A DNA stretch of 64,000 bases from Lasiosphaeris hirsuta (lineage: Eukaryota; Ascomycota; Sordariomycetes; Sordariales; Lasiosphaeriaceae): assembly GCA_030549175.1 (NCBI GenBank), contig JAUKUA010000007.1, forward strand, positions 2,790,001 through 2,854,000, in the 5' to 3' direction. The notes beneath the pieces are model-generated. The model was not told the DNA's origin. It worked only from the letters and a program-made list of their open reading frames with translations, and made no database searches. Position 1 is the first letter of the stretch. Every line of letters begins with the position of its first letter. Positions 26,959-39,500 of the stretch are shown here, one piece after another. A program made the translations under genes and the position numbers.

Positions 26959-29900
26959 TGCCACCTTCTTTTCTCTGCTTTAGCGGTTGGGCCCGTGATT
27001 ACTAGGAAAGGAGTCGAGACTGTTTTTGGTTGACGAGTGGTTGGTTACATGCTTGACATGCTTTTAGCAGGCGTTTAGATGCATGTACTTGTATCTGGTG
27101 TAATACTGTGTGTATGCTTGATACCCATTTAGATTTCACGGATAGACTGCCAGGCGAGTGGTCAGAGTACACGATGTCGAATGTTTTACGATAAGAGGGT
27201 TGGTGATTGCCTTATCATCAATTCTTCATTATACACTTTACTCTCTACAAAAACATTGCTGCAATTATTCTACTCGATCGTCAAATACCGCAATGCCTTT
27301 GCAAGTGTATATGGGCCCGTGATAGTTGTTCGCTTTTACTGGGATACTACTTTTCCATTCCGGCCTCCCTCCAAAAGTCTCGACAAGCATCTGATGAGGA
27401 CGTTACTAAGAAGAGAACACGGAGGGAAGAGAGGTAGCAACGCCAAACCTCAATTTCAACCCAAGCCAACAGTCCACTCGCACTGCTGGCGTGTGGAGGC
27501 CTCTCATCCTAAGATACGGGTCCGTATAGTCTAGCATTACAACTCAACTTCCTCTTCCGTACCATTCAGAAGAGTAGTCGAAAAGGATACAACTGTCTCA
27601 CGTCCAACCAAATCTGGTAGCGAAGGATCGGCTATGGGCAGGGACTTGTGCCACGTCCTCGCCGCGCCAGACCGGTGAGTGCCTAATGGTAAGGTAACCA
27701 TCCATCATATCATTCCCTTACTGCTTTGGTGGCGAAAAAAGGGGGCCACGAGATCAAAGTACTGTTTTCCCAGAAAGTACCTCGAAGGTATCTCCGTCTG
27801 AACCTCCGCTCGGAATGGCAGCTAGTCTCCCGCGGGGCCAACCACCGTTCTGCCTGGTTTCTAGGTATCGCGAAGGGTTTTCCGCGGTGGAAAGGCCGTC
27901 AACATAGATGGTGTGGCGTGGTGAACGGCGTGGAGCTCTTCCGTCGAAGTCTTGGGGTGGGGGCAGTTGCTGGGGGTCGTGGGTCTTTGAGATATCGCTA
28001 GGCACTCCGGGCAAGAACAACGGTTAGGTTGTATAAAACCTTATGGTATCTCGGTTAGGGTATTTTATTGAGTCCCCGTCGACGTCTTTCCTGCCAGGAA
28101 CTGTCCGCGTGGCGTGGCCCGGGAAAGGAACACTATCCATCGGCAGTTCTGATTCCTAGTCGCTTTGGACTACCCTGAGCTGTCATAAACTTGTTCGGGT
28201 AAGGACTAAGGCTGGATAGGAAAACTATCGCGGTTATCTATAAAACAAACATTAGTTGCGTTAGCGGTTTGCAACGCTACTTCTCCATATGCTGGGGGAA
28301 CGTTAGACGGTCTAGTGTCGATTCCACGATGGTGAGAATAGGGGCAATGACAAATCAAAACAGATGGCGCTCAGATATTTCTTCTGTACCTGATATCGAC
28401 CGAAGGCACCACAGTGCGCTTTCGTTGCTTGGGATGTACCCACCAGGTCACAACTGCTCCCTAAGGGGGGATAATTGGAGAACAAGACAACACCTCCCAT
28501 GCGTCGAGGCCCGCAACCCAGTGGTAGTGATGATCCTTACTCAAATGCTATTTTCCAAAGTCCCAAAGTTCCAACGTAGTCAAAGGATTCTCAAATCTGC
28601 CCGCAACTCACGACTTGGGTATACGGACTTATGGAAACGTATTTGCATTTGCGACGAAACATAACTCAGCCGCGATAGCCGGAGTGACGACAAGGGATCT
28701 CGATTTTCCCGGCCACAGATCACGATCGAGAACATGTCGATGCCGAGTGTTCGGTCCATCTTCCGACCTATTCGAATGTTGCTTCGGCCGAACGAGTGAT
28801 GGAAGTGGGAGAAACCGCCCCCATCACCAAGCCTATACACTGCATACACCGGTTTGGAGGGCGCTGAAAGGTGATCACATTGGAGGGGTGGGGGTGTGCA
28901 CGTACGGAGGGAAAGTGAAGTAGAATACAGTACTTCATAAAAACGTCGTCCGTTTGCGTGGTCGATTGTGTACGACTTGTCGTTTCATGATACAGCCACT
29001 TGGTTCCCAGGATTTCCCGGCAGGCGAGGCATATCGATGGCTGCAGAGATTGACAGAGAGAGGGAGGGCAGAAAGGTGACAGGCTGCGCGTCGTATATTG
29101 GCCAAACGCAGCCACTCGGCACCTGGCTACCCCTGCGGCCCTGCTGCTGCCGGGATTGTGTGGTGTTGCGGAAAGGCGGCGTTTGTGTTGCAATGGCGCG
29201 CAGTACACACCCTCCTTGACGACCATGTGCCGGCCGGCTAGGAGTCAACATGATGGAAGCATAGCTTGTGGTGTGGCAGGCTGGATGGCAGAACTGCCCA
29301 TCTTCCACATATAGACTCCCTTTGGTGTGTTGGAGGGTAGGAGGAGCGTGGTATAGGCGTAATCCCAAGCGCTGAAGAGCCGTCGGAACATGCCATGTTA
29401 ACGTCCCGTGACCGACGGACTCATGTAGGCATCTTTAGCGGATTATATGGCATTTTTTCCCTATAGTAAGGCATTACCAATCCATCCGTGTGGTGATGCA
29501 ACGCGGTACGGAAGCAGAGGCACCTGCGTCTTCCTAGTATGACGAGCGGCAAAGTCCATTGGGACTTAGCTTTTGTGTTGTTGGCTGTCATATCGGTTAC
29601 CGGACCCAACCCAGATCCTGGTGTCCCCCAGAGCACGCTCAACAGGTCGACCTATGAAACTGGCCGGGCCTGCAGTGTGTTTAAGCCATCAGCATCTGCA
29701 GGTGGCAGAAATGAGAAGGGCGGGGATGGAATGGGATGCCGAGATTAAGACAAAGATAGACGGAACAGACAGATATGGGACACGGGCGTATACCAGTGTC
29801 CTCGGCCCGACGGTGGCGGCAATTGGCAGTTTGTATGTGTGCTGCTGGGCCGCCTGCTGCTATTCTGATGCTGTTCTAACGTTGTTCTCGTCCTGGTTTG

Positions 29901-31556
29901 GTGATAGAAACGGCTTGAATTCCACACGACGGGAAGGACGAGACGATGGGATCGAGTAGGGTAAAAATACGCGGACAAAGGTCTCTTGGATGGAAATTGC
30001 AGCACGGCGTGGACACGGCCTCTGGTGGTATTCTCCGCTAGAAAGTGGGTGAAAGTGCACTGATGCTGCGGTGGTGAGGCTCAGGGAAACGACTCGTCCA
30101 CAAATCGAAAGTCACTGCCGTCAGAACCTTAACTTAGCATCAGCTAGATTGACGGGCAACTGACAGGCAACTGACGAGCAGTGGCAGAAAACTGACCAAC
30201 GGTATTTTTGTCAATAACGTCATGTAGGGAACTTGTTGGGGCACAACTGCTAAAACTGTGCAAGATCTGCAAGGAAGAACAAAACTAATACCTATGCGGA
30301 AGATGTGAAGCAGGTTGGCGGCTTGCACTTGGCACATGCATCTGCCCCCCGCCTCTCCCCCCATTTCCCCCATCTCTCCCCACGACATGGCGCCTGTCAA
30401 TCGGCTCGTTGTCCCCCGCCTCGGCCACGAGGTGCCACTGGCCTGCCCAGGAAGGAAAAATTGACGCCACGGAATGCAAGCATCCCCATGCCCCATGCTG
30501 TCGCCTTCTTCCACATGGTCTTGGTCCTCTGGACGCTTCTCTCTCACTCCCTCGCTCTCTGGGCAAACCCATCGCCACCACTCTCATCCCATCACACCGC
30601 CCCGCATGAGAACCAAAAGCTGCCCCATTGCGTCTGCCCCAAAGCGACCAAGCTTGCGAAGAAGGCGCGTGGCCACGTAAACAAAAGCCAAGGTCGTCGC
30701 CTTATCGGCTAAGTCGTGTCTGCAGCCTGCAACCGCACAGTCCCCTCCTCTGAGCGCTTGCCCAAGAGGGCAAGGCGTCGCTTTTGACTAAATGGCTGCC
30801 TGGTGCCGGGGAGACAGGCCTCGTCAAGCCCCCTTGCAGCGGGGCCGGGCCCGGGGCACCGGCGCGGAGCCGCCATCCGGGCGGGCTTGCCCGGGGAATA
30901 CATCTCGAATATCCACGAGCCCGCTGTGAGTCTGCCATGCTTGACGTGGCTTGGCAGCGCGTTGCATTGAGCGACGATTAAACCGCGACAGTGACAGGTG
31001 GGATTGGGAGGCGAGAGGAGACAGGCGACAGGGGGACGCGCTTCACCGGACAGGGCCCAGACCACCTCGTGGACGGCACGAGTTAGGAAACAAAATCTGC
31101 CTTGCGAGATAACGCTGGCTGCTGCCGTTTTCCCATGATGTGAAGGGTATATATCAAGGGCGTGCGCAATATATCGTCCCGGGACTTTTAGACATCGGAG
31201 CCGTGTCGGCGGACTTCCACCGCGCAACACACACCAGCCCCTCAATCATCTTTCCACCGAGTTTTGTGCTCAGGCCCGAGCCCGTGGAAATGCGGAGGAG
31301 AAGAAAAGGCCCCCATGGCAGCGCATATGTGCAGCATACTGCACGCAGTTCACGGCACAAAGCAAATACTGATGCCCAGGACACAGCAAATTCCCGGTCA
31401 CGCCCGGATGGACCTCCTTCCGGCGCCGCTTTGGGGCCCTAATCCTGGGTAAAGCCACAAACACTCAGACGATGAACGCCATTAGTATTAGTTCCCTGCA
31501 GCGAGGTATCTGTGACCGTTCAGTTTCTGGCCCCCAAGGGCTGTTCGTCCCCCTCT

Positions 31557-31575
31557 CCCCCCCCCCCCCCCCCCC
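31557..31575. repeat. C19 homopolymer
   Basis: 19 consecutive C in the gene-poor spacer; length subject to sequencing error. Confidence 0.85.
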
Positions 31576-34500
31576 AGAACCGTCGGCCGGTGTACCAAAA
31601 GCAGACGACAGACTCAACCTGGCGCGTAGGTGCGTTCGGGCTCGCCTATATTTTTGCTCGCTACAACTCTTCACTGGACCAACTGCCGTAACCTGGAAAT
31701 CTAGAAGCCTAGAAGCAGCAAGGAGCAGCAGCGAGCAACACCAATCCTTCAACCATTGTCACACCCCATACCAAGGGTTTCTGCTCGTCGGTCCCATGAC
31801 CCAGCACGCCCAAATGGCCGACAATCATTAAGCGTGTCCAGTTTCTGTCCCAAAGGGGCATCCAGAGGACCTCGACAACTGCCATACCCTCCTTCTCTCG
31901 TCACGCCGGCCCTCGTCAAGTCTCCACGTCTCTGTCCAACCACACTAACAACCACCAACATGCGGCCTACATATCTTGGGCGTCCGTACGACAGTAACAC
32001 CCGCCTGCTCCACTACGGGTGAGGCAAAATACCCAACGTAGGCAGGTAAGCTTATTCCACCATGCCACAGAACCGCCAGCGGCGACCTGGGTTGCCACAG
32101 TATGGTATCGAAACCCGCACAGCTGGGTTAGCCGGCTAGCCGGTCAGACTGAAACCTCGGTCCTGCTCAACAAAGAAAGAAAAGAAACCCAATGCCGTGC
32201 AACGTAGCGGCTACTCGAGCCAATCAGTAAACCCTAGAACACTTGTCCTGAACTGAAACACCTCAGCTGAGGAAGCTGATGCCCGAGCCTCACTCTCTCC
32301 TAGGCGAGGTATCACGAAATCGCCACGCGGGTGAAAAGGGAGGGGGCAGCATCGCCAACCCCGCCGACAAAGCCCGGACTGAGCGGGGGAACTGTGCATC
32401 CCAATGTCGGATTGGGCATTGGAACCATAATGGACACCGAAGAGCCCATAGTAAATACGGAGGGGAGAAACCTCTCTGGGGGCCAAAAATTATCCTCTTC
32501 ACTAGCACGCCCGATAAGTCGCGGTTGTTTGTGCAACCTCAAGTCTTCATTCCTAATGCGTGTGATACCCTTTAGCGCGTTTTCTCGGCCGAGCCTATCC
32601 CCGTCCCGGGATATGGCGGGCATGAATGGGACGTAGTAGCAGGCAGCGTAAGCTGCTGCGGGTAACACAAGAAGACGCGGAGAGAAATGGTGCATGAAAG
32701 GTAGCATGTGGCATATTGGAGAGGGGGGTGGGAAGCCCATGGCGTTCTTTCGATACAAAAAGGCCCTCACCGGATGATGTGCCGTCGCGCTACTGTATAG
32801 AATATGTCTTGGTATATGCGCGCGGGATCTCCATGTTGAGATAGCGAAAGAAATAGGTGTGTGGGTGTGGGAGTGTGTGTTCCAGTCGGACCGGCGAAAA
32901 GGGGCTTGGCTTGTTCTTGAGCCAGAGCCAATGGGGGTGCCGCTGCATTTCTTGTAAAGATGGTCGTGTAACTATGCGACTGTAAGGCTGCGTCTGTTCG
33001 TCTGCACGGTGTTGCTCAGTCGTCATTTGAGTCGCCAGATAGTTGCTGTCTTGCAGAGGCTCGACACTTGCGCCATGTTGTGCAACCAGAGCTAGATGCT
33101 GACAGCATGCTCAGTGCTTTGTCGTTACTGTGAAATAATGTCAAGAGGGGCCTTTTGATTGGGAAGCAGGAATCGAAATGAAACAACATCACATTCCATC
33201 ACTTCTCGAAACGGCGGGAGTGCAAAACTGGAAACGCTGCAACCAAGACGGCGCCCGGCTGGGGTAATGGTACCCTGGTAAAACTAACGGACGATTGGTG
33301 ATTCATCCTAGTCTCGGGTCTCGCTTGTTGCCGCGCGCTCTCTAACTACTCAACGTCTAGGCGCAGGGAAAGAAACCGCAGCGTAGAGGACGGGACGCTA
33401 CTGCGAAGGGAAAACCGGTGACGAACAGGACAGCGACGAGATACGGCGACGACCTGGTGGGGTCAATCAAGTCCAGGGCCGTTACCAAGGTAGAGTTAGA
33501 TAGCACGCAACCTCCAATCTCCTCCGAAAACCGCTGCAAAACCAGCTCTTGCCTGGTCTCCAACTATCGCCCAAGCCACGGCATCCCAAATGACATGCCC
33601 CTTGGCGTACACTTGGCGGCACAATGCCCCACCATGGCGGTACCTGGGAGAACTCGAATGAGGTGTCCACGGTGCCTTGACTTATTTTCTCGTCGCGTCG
33701 CACAACGCGGGCGTAATCGAGCGCCTCGTTTCGCGACTCGGGTCGTGACTGGCCGATAAACGCGCGACATGGTCTGGTATTATCTTCGGGTCTGTGGTAG
33801 GTTGTTTCCCGACCTGGTGGCATTTTGAAGAGAAAACGTAGAAACCGAAACGACCCGCGAAAGAGAAGAAAAAAAAATTGCCAGCACAGCCAGCGCAGCT
33901 TCCCGGCCCCCAGCGGCTTCGACTCACGATTTGCTCGACAGCTGCCCCGCCAATTCAAGATAGGATGAAGGGGGGGGGAGAGGGGGGAAGAGCTCGCTGG
34001 AACGAAGGGTGAGACGGGGTCCTTCCAACGTGTAGTTGGCTGCGTTCTCTCATCGTGTTTGTCCCGTTGGCAGACGGAAGGATTCGCACTCCGCCCACTC
34101 CAGGCCTTTTCCTCGTCGCTGTCGCTCAACCCGTCCACTGGCCGGTCCTAAACGCTCTGCCGCCTGGCCTTGGCCATTGTCCGAATGATGGCGGGACAGA
34201 GATCCAGAGGAGCCAGCTGACCGAATGCCTAACTGACCGAACACGAAATGACAGAAACGTGAGTCAAATCGCAATCAAGACATGTTGCGATGGATGCATC
34301 GCAACGGGCAGGCCGAGAAATTCTCTCTTCATCTTCCAGTGCGCAATACGACCATGAACGGTTGGCATCATCACTGGGCCTCCTCGCTGTACTGCGGAGA
34401 TGGTCGTCAATGGTGGAGCTTCAGCCTCCGTTCCGATGTTTGTCGATCCAATCCATGCTCCATGTTTCCCTCCCCCCCCCTCCCCCCCCGCGTCGTGCCA

Positions 34501-34800
34501 TCACGACAGGGACAGCCAAGACACGGGGCTGCGGCGCAGGAACAAACGCCAGCAAGATCCCAAGAGGAAAAATAAAACGAGACATCACAAAATTCACAAA
34601 GCCCACGCATTCGTGTTTACTTTCTTCCGACATCATATTTTCTGCATCTTGAACCTCTCCTCGACATCTGTTTCACATTATTTCAAGAAAACCAAGAGAG
34701 TATAGCTGCAAATGTAGACATTTCTCCTTTGACAAATCACATCTGCTCGAATCTATATACCAGTTCCCTGCCGAGAACAACGCCGCCAAGATGATGAACC

Positions 34801-34820
34801 AAAAAAAAAAAAAAAAAAAA
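34801..34820. repeat. A20 homopolymer
   Basis: 20 consecutive A about 340 bp beyond the stop codon of the minus-strand zinc-finger gene (a T run in its transcript sense). Confidence 0.85.
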
Positions 34821-35162
34821 GTAAATCATACATGAAATGGTGAAAAGGAAGAAACCTCCGAAAATGTTGAAAGCTCCTCCACCTTGTCTCCCTTCTAATA
34901 GGCATCCGATCAGCCTGCAAAGTTCAAGTTCAGTTCCCAGTGTTGCCGACCCCGTCTTTGAAATACATTTACTCATACACATCGCGTGAGACTCAAGAAT
35001 CGAAATGAAACCGCCCGACCCAATCCGCCATCCCATCTAGAGATACTTCGCGCCCTTTTTTGACGCCCTTTCCTTGGTATATATCATATCCCCTTGCTCC
35101 TATGTTTTGACTTGACAAAAGATAAAAATAAAAAAAAGAAGTCTCATGCATACCACCCGCCC

Positions 35163-36528
35163 TCACCTCCCCCAGCCGTGATGACCTTGGCCGTGATCGC
35201 TGCCACCCGCCATCAGGTCTCTGCTGCTCCGCAGCGACGGTGGCATCGACGTGAGGAGACCGCTGCTGCCAAGAGGAGGGATTGCCATTGGAGGCAGACC
35301 GCCCGTTGGCGGTCCTACTTGCAGGTGGCCCATAGACCCGCCCATTGATCGTGAACTGCCGGCAACGAGGCTGTCGTAGCTGTCTGCCCGGAGGTCGAGC
35401 GTACCGATGTCGAATCTCTTGGAACAGCCGTCTTCCATGTGCCTAGGAATGGAATGTTAGTTGACGAAGAAAGAGGCAATAGTATTAGGGGATCAAATCT
35501 TACCTCCTGAGCGTGTCCTTGCGCGCGAATAGGCGTCCGCAGTAGTCGCACTTGTGATTGCGTTCCCTCATGTGTACGCTTTGGTGGTGCCGCTGGAGGT
35601 CCGTCTTGCGCACGAACTTTTTATTGCAGTCGTTGACCAGACACGGGAATGGGTATTCGCGCTTCTCATCGTGGGTCTCCATGTGCGCCTTGAAGTTGTA
35701 ACTCCGGCTGAACAGCTTGCCACATCCCTTGACCTCACACTGGAAATTGGCCTCTTCTTTGGTTGTCAGTCTTCGTGGAGCTCTCCGTGGACGCGCCACC
35801 CGGTATGGCCTCCGCCCATCCTGAAGGAAAGCGGACGCTTGCGCCCCAGACCCGGGGTAGAACTGGTCCTGGTCGACAGATTGGTAGTCGGACTTGTGCC
35901 AGCCCGAAGATCCACCGTCCGAAAGGTAACCGCCAGAGGTGCTACCGTATGCACCACCGTCCGGGGGGTAAGAAGTGTGCACTGAGCGCGGCGAGGGGTA
36001 ATGTGACACATCCACGCCTTGCCCATACTCGGATGTCGTCTCCATTTTGACGCGCGGCGTCAGGGAGCCGGGTACAGACGTTCCTGAGGTGTATGAGAGC
36101 GCCGTTCGCGAAGCAGATTGGATTGGTGATCTAGAGTTGCCGTGGGACGGTGGAGGAGTTGATGTGTGAATTGTGTGCACGTGGCTGGTAGGGTGGGCGT
36201 GGTAAACGTCGTGGCTATAGGAGTAATTTCCGAACGTGTCGTACTCCCCAGAGATAATGCTGGGCATAGCAGAAGTAGACGAGGCTGGGTTAATAATTGT
36301 CGAGCTGTTCCAGTCGGAATGGCCCATAGAATCAAGCGGGGGAAGAGATGTCTCTGGGTCCAGAGAATGGTTCATGGAGCAGGACTGATCTCCGTATATC
36401 GAAGAAATCTTGTACTGCTGCTCTACCAGACCGGGCGAAGGATAATCGAGTGAAGATCTCTCCGAGGGGCAGTAGGTGTTTGAAGGGGATGATGGCGACC
36501 TTGTAAGGGACGGTGGTGTGAGATCCAT
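35163..36528 (-). CDS. C2H2 zinc-finger transcription factor with three clustered fingers
   Basis: A 434-aa protein from two exons, 35504-36528 and 35163-35442, with a 61-nt intron (GTAAGA...CCTAG, branch CTAAC). Residues 1-250 are low complexity and rich in Ser, Pro, Thr, His and Tyr, as in fungal regulators. A basic linker (RPYRVARPRRAPRRL) precedes the fingers at about 264-286 (C-x4-C-x12-H-x3-H), 296-319 (C-x4-C-x12-HH-type) and 327-348 (C-x2-C-x12-H-x4-C, a C2HC variant). The intron splits codon 342 inside finger 3, so splicing is needed to complete it. The C-terminal 80 residues are Gly/Ser/Pro-rich (GGSMGHLQVGPPTGGLPPM). I infer a nuclear DNA-binding regulator. The orthologue is not identified: the fingers do not match the Crz1, Swi5 or FlbC patterns I remember. 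It lies alone in a 20 kb gene-poor interval. Confidence 0.9.
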
Positions 36529-39500
36529 GACTGAAATATGCCCGGGTCTTGGTGGGGAGGGGGGGGGCGAAGCGTTGGTGGCTGGTGTGTGCTTATATAC
36601 GCAGGCAGGCAGGTAAGACGGCGATGCACGGAAGGTTGTTGGCCTTGTTGGAAGAGCGAGGGTCCGAAAAGCTATCCACTAAACTAGAGCTTGGGGTCCG
36701 ATTGGGTGTCAATGTCAAAAAGTCACCGTCGTGGAAGGGTGGGAGGCAGGTCAGATATATGGATGACGGCCGGCGTTGGTGCGGGTCTTGGATCTCGAGA
36801 CCGTTGAAGCGTGTGTGCCGACGACTAACCAGTGTCAAAAATGCACAGTAGCAAGGTTCACCTGCTTGATTGCCCCATGAATTGGAAGGTAGGCTGTGAA
36901 AGCACCATTAGGTCGCAAGTCGTGCTCAACAAGGCAGACTCCTAGGGTCTCTTATAAAGATTTGTAAATTGAACCAGGTTTCTGCCTGGCTAATAATGGA
37001 GGTAGGCGGTGGTATAAGGGAAGAAGGGACGCGTTCGTTAGCAAGTGCTTCTGGGGGCTAGATGCGCATCATGGGGGGGCATGTGTATGACAGGGAAGGG
37101 GTGCGTAGCTAGCAATGCAAGAGAGAAGACGGAGAGTGCAAGTGAGAGAGTGAGGGCGACATGGATCACAGTCGTGGCTGCATGGGGTAACAAACTTGGG
37201 AGGTACCTCGTCCCCAGGCGCGCACTGGCAAGTCCCGCTTGTCTCCATCACAAAGCATCTAGCAACATGAACTGACAGGGCTGGCTCGCACCACCCGATG
37301 AGGAAGGATCTGGCAGAACGAGCCATCGGCAGGAGATGGAGCGGTTAGTTGGAGGAGGCACATTGGCAGCTTGGGGGGAGGGGGTGGGCAGGAGGCAGAA
37401 TGTTCAGGTCGGCCCAGGGGGGCCAATGCAAGAGACGGACATCCCACTCGGGAAAAAATAGGTGATGTGACTGGAAAATAGAAACGACCGCTATGCTGGG
37501 TACACCCTTAGGTACCGTATCAAGGGTGCAGGACATATCTAAAAGTATCTGGGGACCAGGGTAGGGGATGGGATAAGGTACATGCCGTAGGCAGGGTACG
37601 CGGTGTTGCTGCCGCTGCAGCTCAGTTGAATCCAGTCCGTTTCCAGTTGCTGTGGGCCCACCTGTCTCCAACAAGCCCTTGAAGAGCAACCGTTTTGGGG
37701 GGCTACTGACAGGGCTGGCAGCCAGTCACAGTCACACAGGAGCGTGTTGCACCACCCTAGACCCTGTTGGTGCGAGCGTTCGAGGTTGACAGGCCTGTAA
37801 CTTCCTTGGGTTAGTGCCACCTGCCCGTGTGTGTGTGCGCGCGCTGTGGGCGACGTCCCATCTCGGCGACCGGGACAAGGAAGCGGGAATCTGCGCCGAG
37901 CAGACTCGGAAGCCAAGTCGAGACATGGCTTCAAGCCACGAGCTGTAAGCCACGAGGTATTAGACGGCAGGGTGGCGGCAGCATCAGCAAGCAGGAGAAA
38001 CATCAGCAGTAAGGGAGATCCGTCTCAGGGCCGTCAGCACCTTGTCTCCATGTCGAGCATGGAGGAGTCATGATGGTGGAGGGCCTTGACGGCGATCGCG
38101 GTGCAATGTGGGCTCACTCCAAACCTCCCCTCAGTTCCAAGAGGCACATTGCTGCTACTCGGGGATTAGACGACTCAGGAGAGAGAACTAGGTTCAGTTG
38201 GCTGTAATGTGCAATCAAGACTGAAAGACCCAAGACTGCTTCTGCTCGGAACAGACAGTGCCGTGGTTGGTTTGCGATGTGATGATGTGGGGAGGACGAG
38301 CGCTTGCGCGCGTGTCTGCTGGCGAATGCGCGCCTGAATGGCCAGGTTGCAAGAGAGGGCAACGAACAACGAACGCCGTGTTCTGATGCGAAGATTGCTG
38401 CGAAGACCTCGGATTGAAAGTACCGCACATCTTCCGTTAACAAACGGAATAGAGGACCGGTCAATGTGCGGGACTTGTGCATGTGTCGGGGCCTCGACTC
38501 AACGATGCGACGCGGAGCAAGGTACGGGGTGACAGTAAAGCAAGATAGACGGGTCAAAGGAGGGGAGACATCAGAGAGCAGAGAGCAGCCCCAAGGGAGC
38601 TCGGGAGATCTGGTTGAGGAAAGCGCCGCTGGCTGGGGGTTCTGGTGCTTCTGGGACCGCTCTGGTCTCTCTGCGACCTTTCAGAGAGCGACAATGGCGG
38701 CTGCATTGCGCTGGGCTGGGCAATAAGGGCGACGACCGGAATCGAGCAAATGGCTGAAGGTGTGATGTGTGCGAGCGGAGGAGAGAACCGCGGGCAGGTC
38801 GCCAGTGGCAGCAGCAAAGCAGAACACCGGCGGAGAAGGATGAGACATGCAGGATACCCATCCCGCGTGCGCAGGACGGGGCAGCCCACGGCCTGCTACC
38901 GCGAGTGCGAGGACAGAGGGCCACATACCACATTGTTACCGCATTATGCATCTTGTACCTTTTTGGCCCCCAACTTTGTTCCGGCCAAATGGCGGGATTG
39001 CGCGGGCTCAGGTCGGTCGGAAGGGGGGTCAATGGGTCTGGCATGATTTGAAATAAATGCCGGCTCAAATGCCACACAAAAAGATGCAGTTTTTGGGCGT
39101 TGGTGGCAGTTTTGAAATCGCGTTAAGATTGTCGTGAAAGGCGTGAAATGCAAAGGATGCGGGCCGTGGTGCGTGGTGGTCGATGGAGGCTGGAAGGGGA
39201 AATATCTGGGATGGATTCCCTGGGCAGGCGCAGGCGCAGCCCCAGATCGGGCCTGTGGATCGGCTCCGCAGCCCGCCAGCGTCCCAGACGCTGGTTGGCC
39301 AATGCCCCTCAAGCAACCCGTCCGTTTGGCGGGTTGTGTATGACAGACTGTGTGACACTGCCCATTGGCACACACTGGGGCGACCAGCAACCTCAGCCCT
39401 AGGCTAAGTTGGCTCTCCCTGCGGCACGCAGTACTGCGAACCGTGCGGGACGTACGTATGTATTGGTGTCTATGCGACCATCATACGGGCTCGTCCAGTG

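Larger units (their letters stand above)
26959..35162. other. 8.2 kb gene-poor spacer
   Basis: No convincing gene on either strand. Structure noted: a slightly A/T-richer segment around 27050-28300, a C19 run at 31557-31575 and an A20 run at 34801-34820. Many short open frames exist, the longest being a 218-codon minus-strand frame at 33482-34138, but none has a recognisable domain. The last ~700 bp is likely 3' UTR of the zinc-finger gene. Confidence 0.5.

Noticed and set aside
13368..27000. Secondary-metabolite gene cluster suggested by monooxygenase, secreted protein, transporters and lipase together
   Set aside because: No backbone enzyme (PKS, NRPS, terpene cyclase) or pathway regulator is present. 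The transporter genes belong to metal-ion families and are broken.
28030..28300. A/T-richer segment that might be an LTR or transposon fragment
   Set aside because: I could not find terminal repeats, target-site duplications or any transposase or reverse-transcriptase reading frame nearby.
33482..34138. 218-codon minus-strand open frame
   Set aside because: Low-complexity and unstructured, with no family resemblance. Probably fortuitous.
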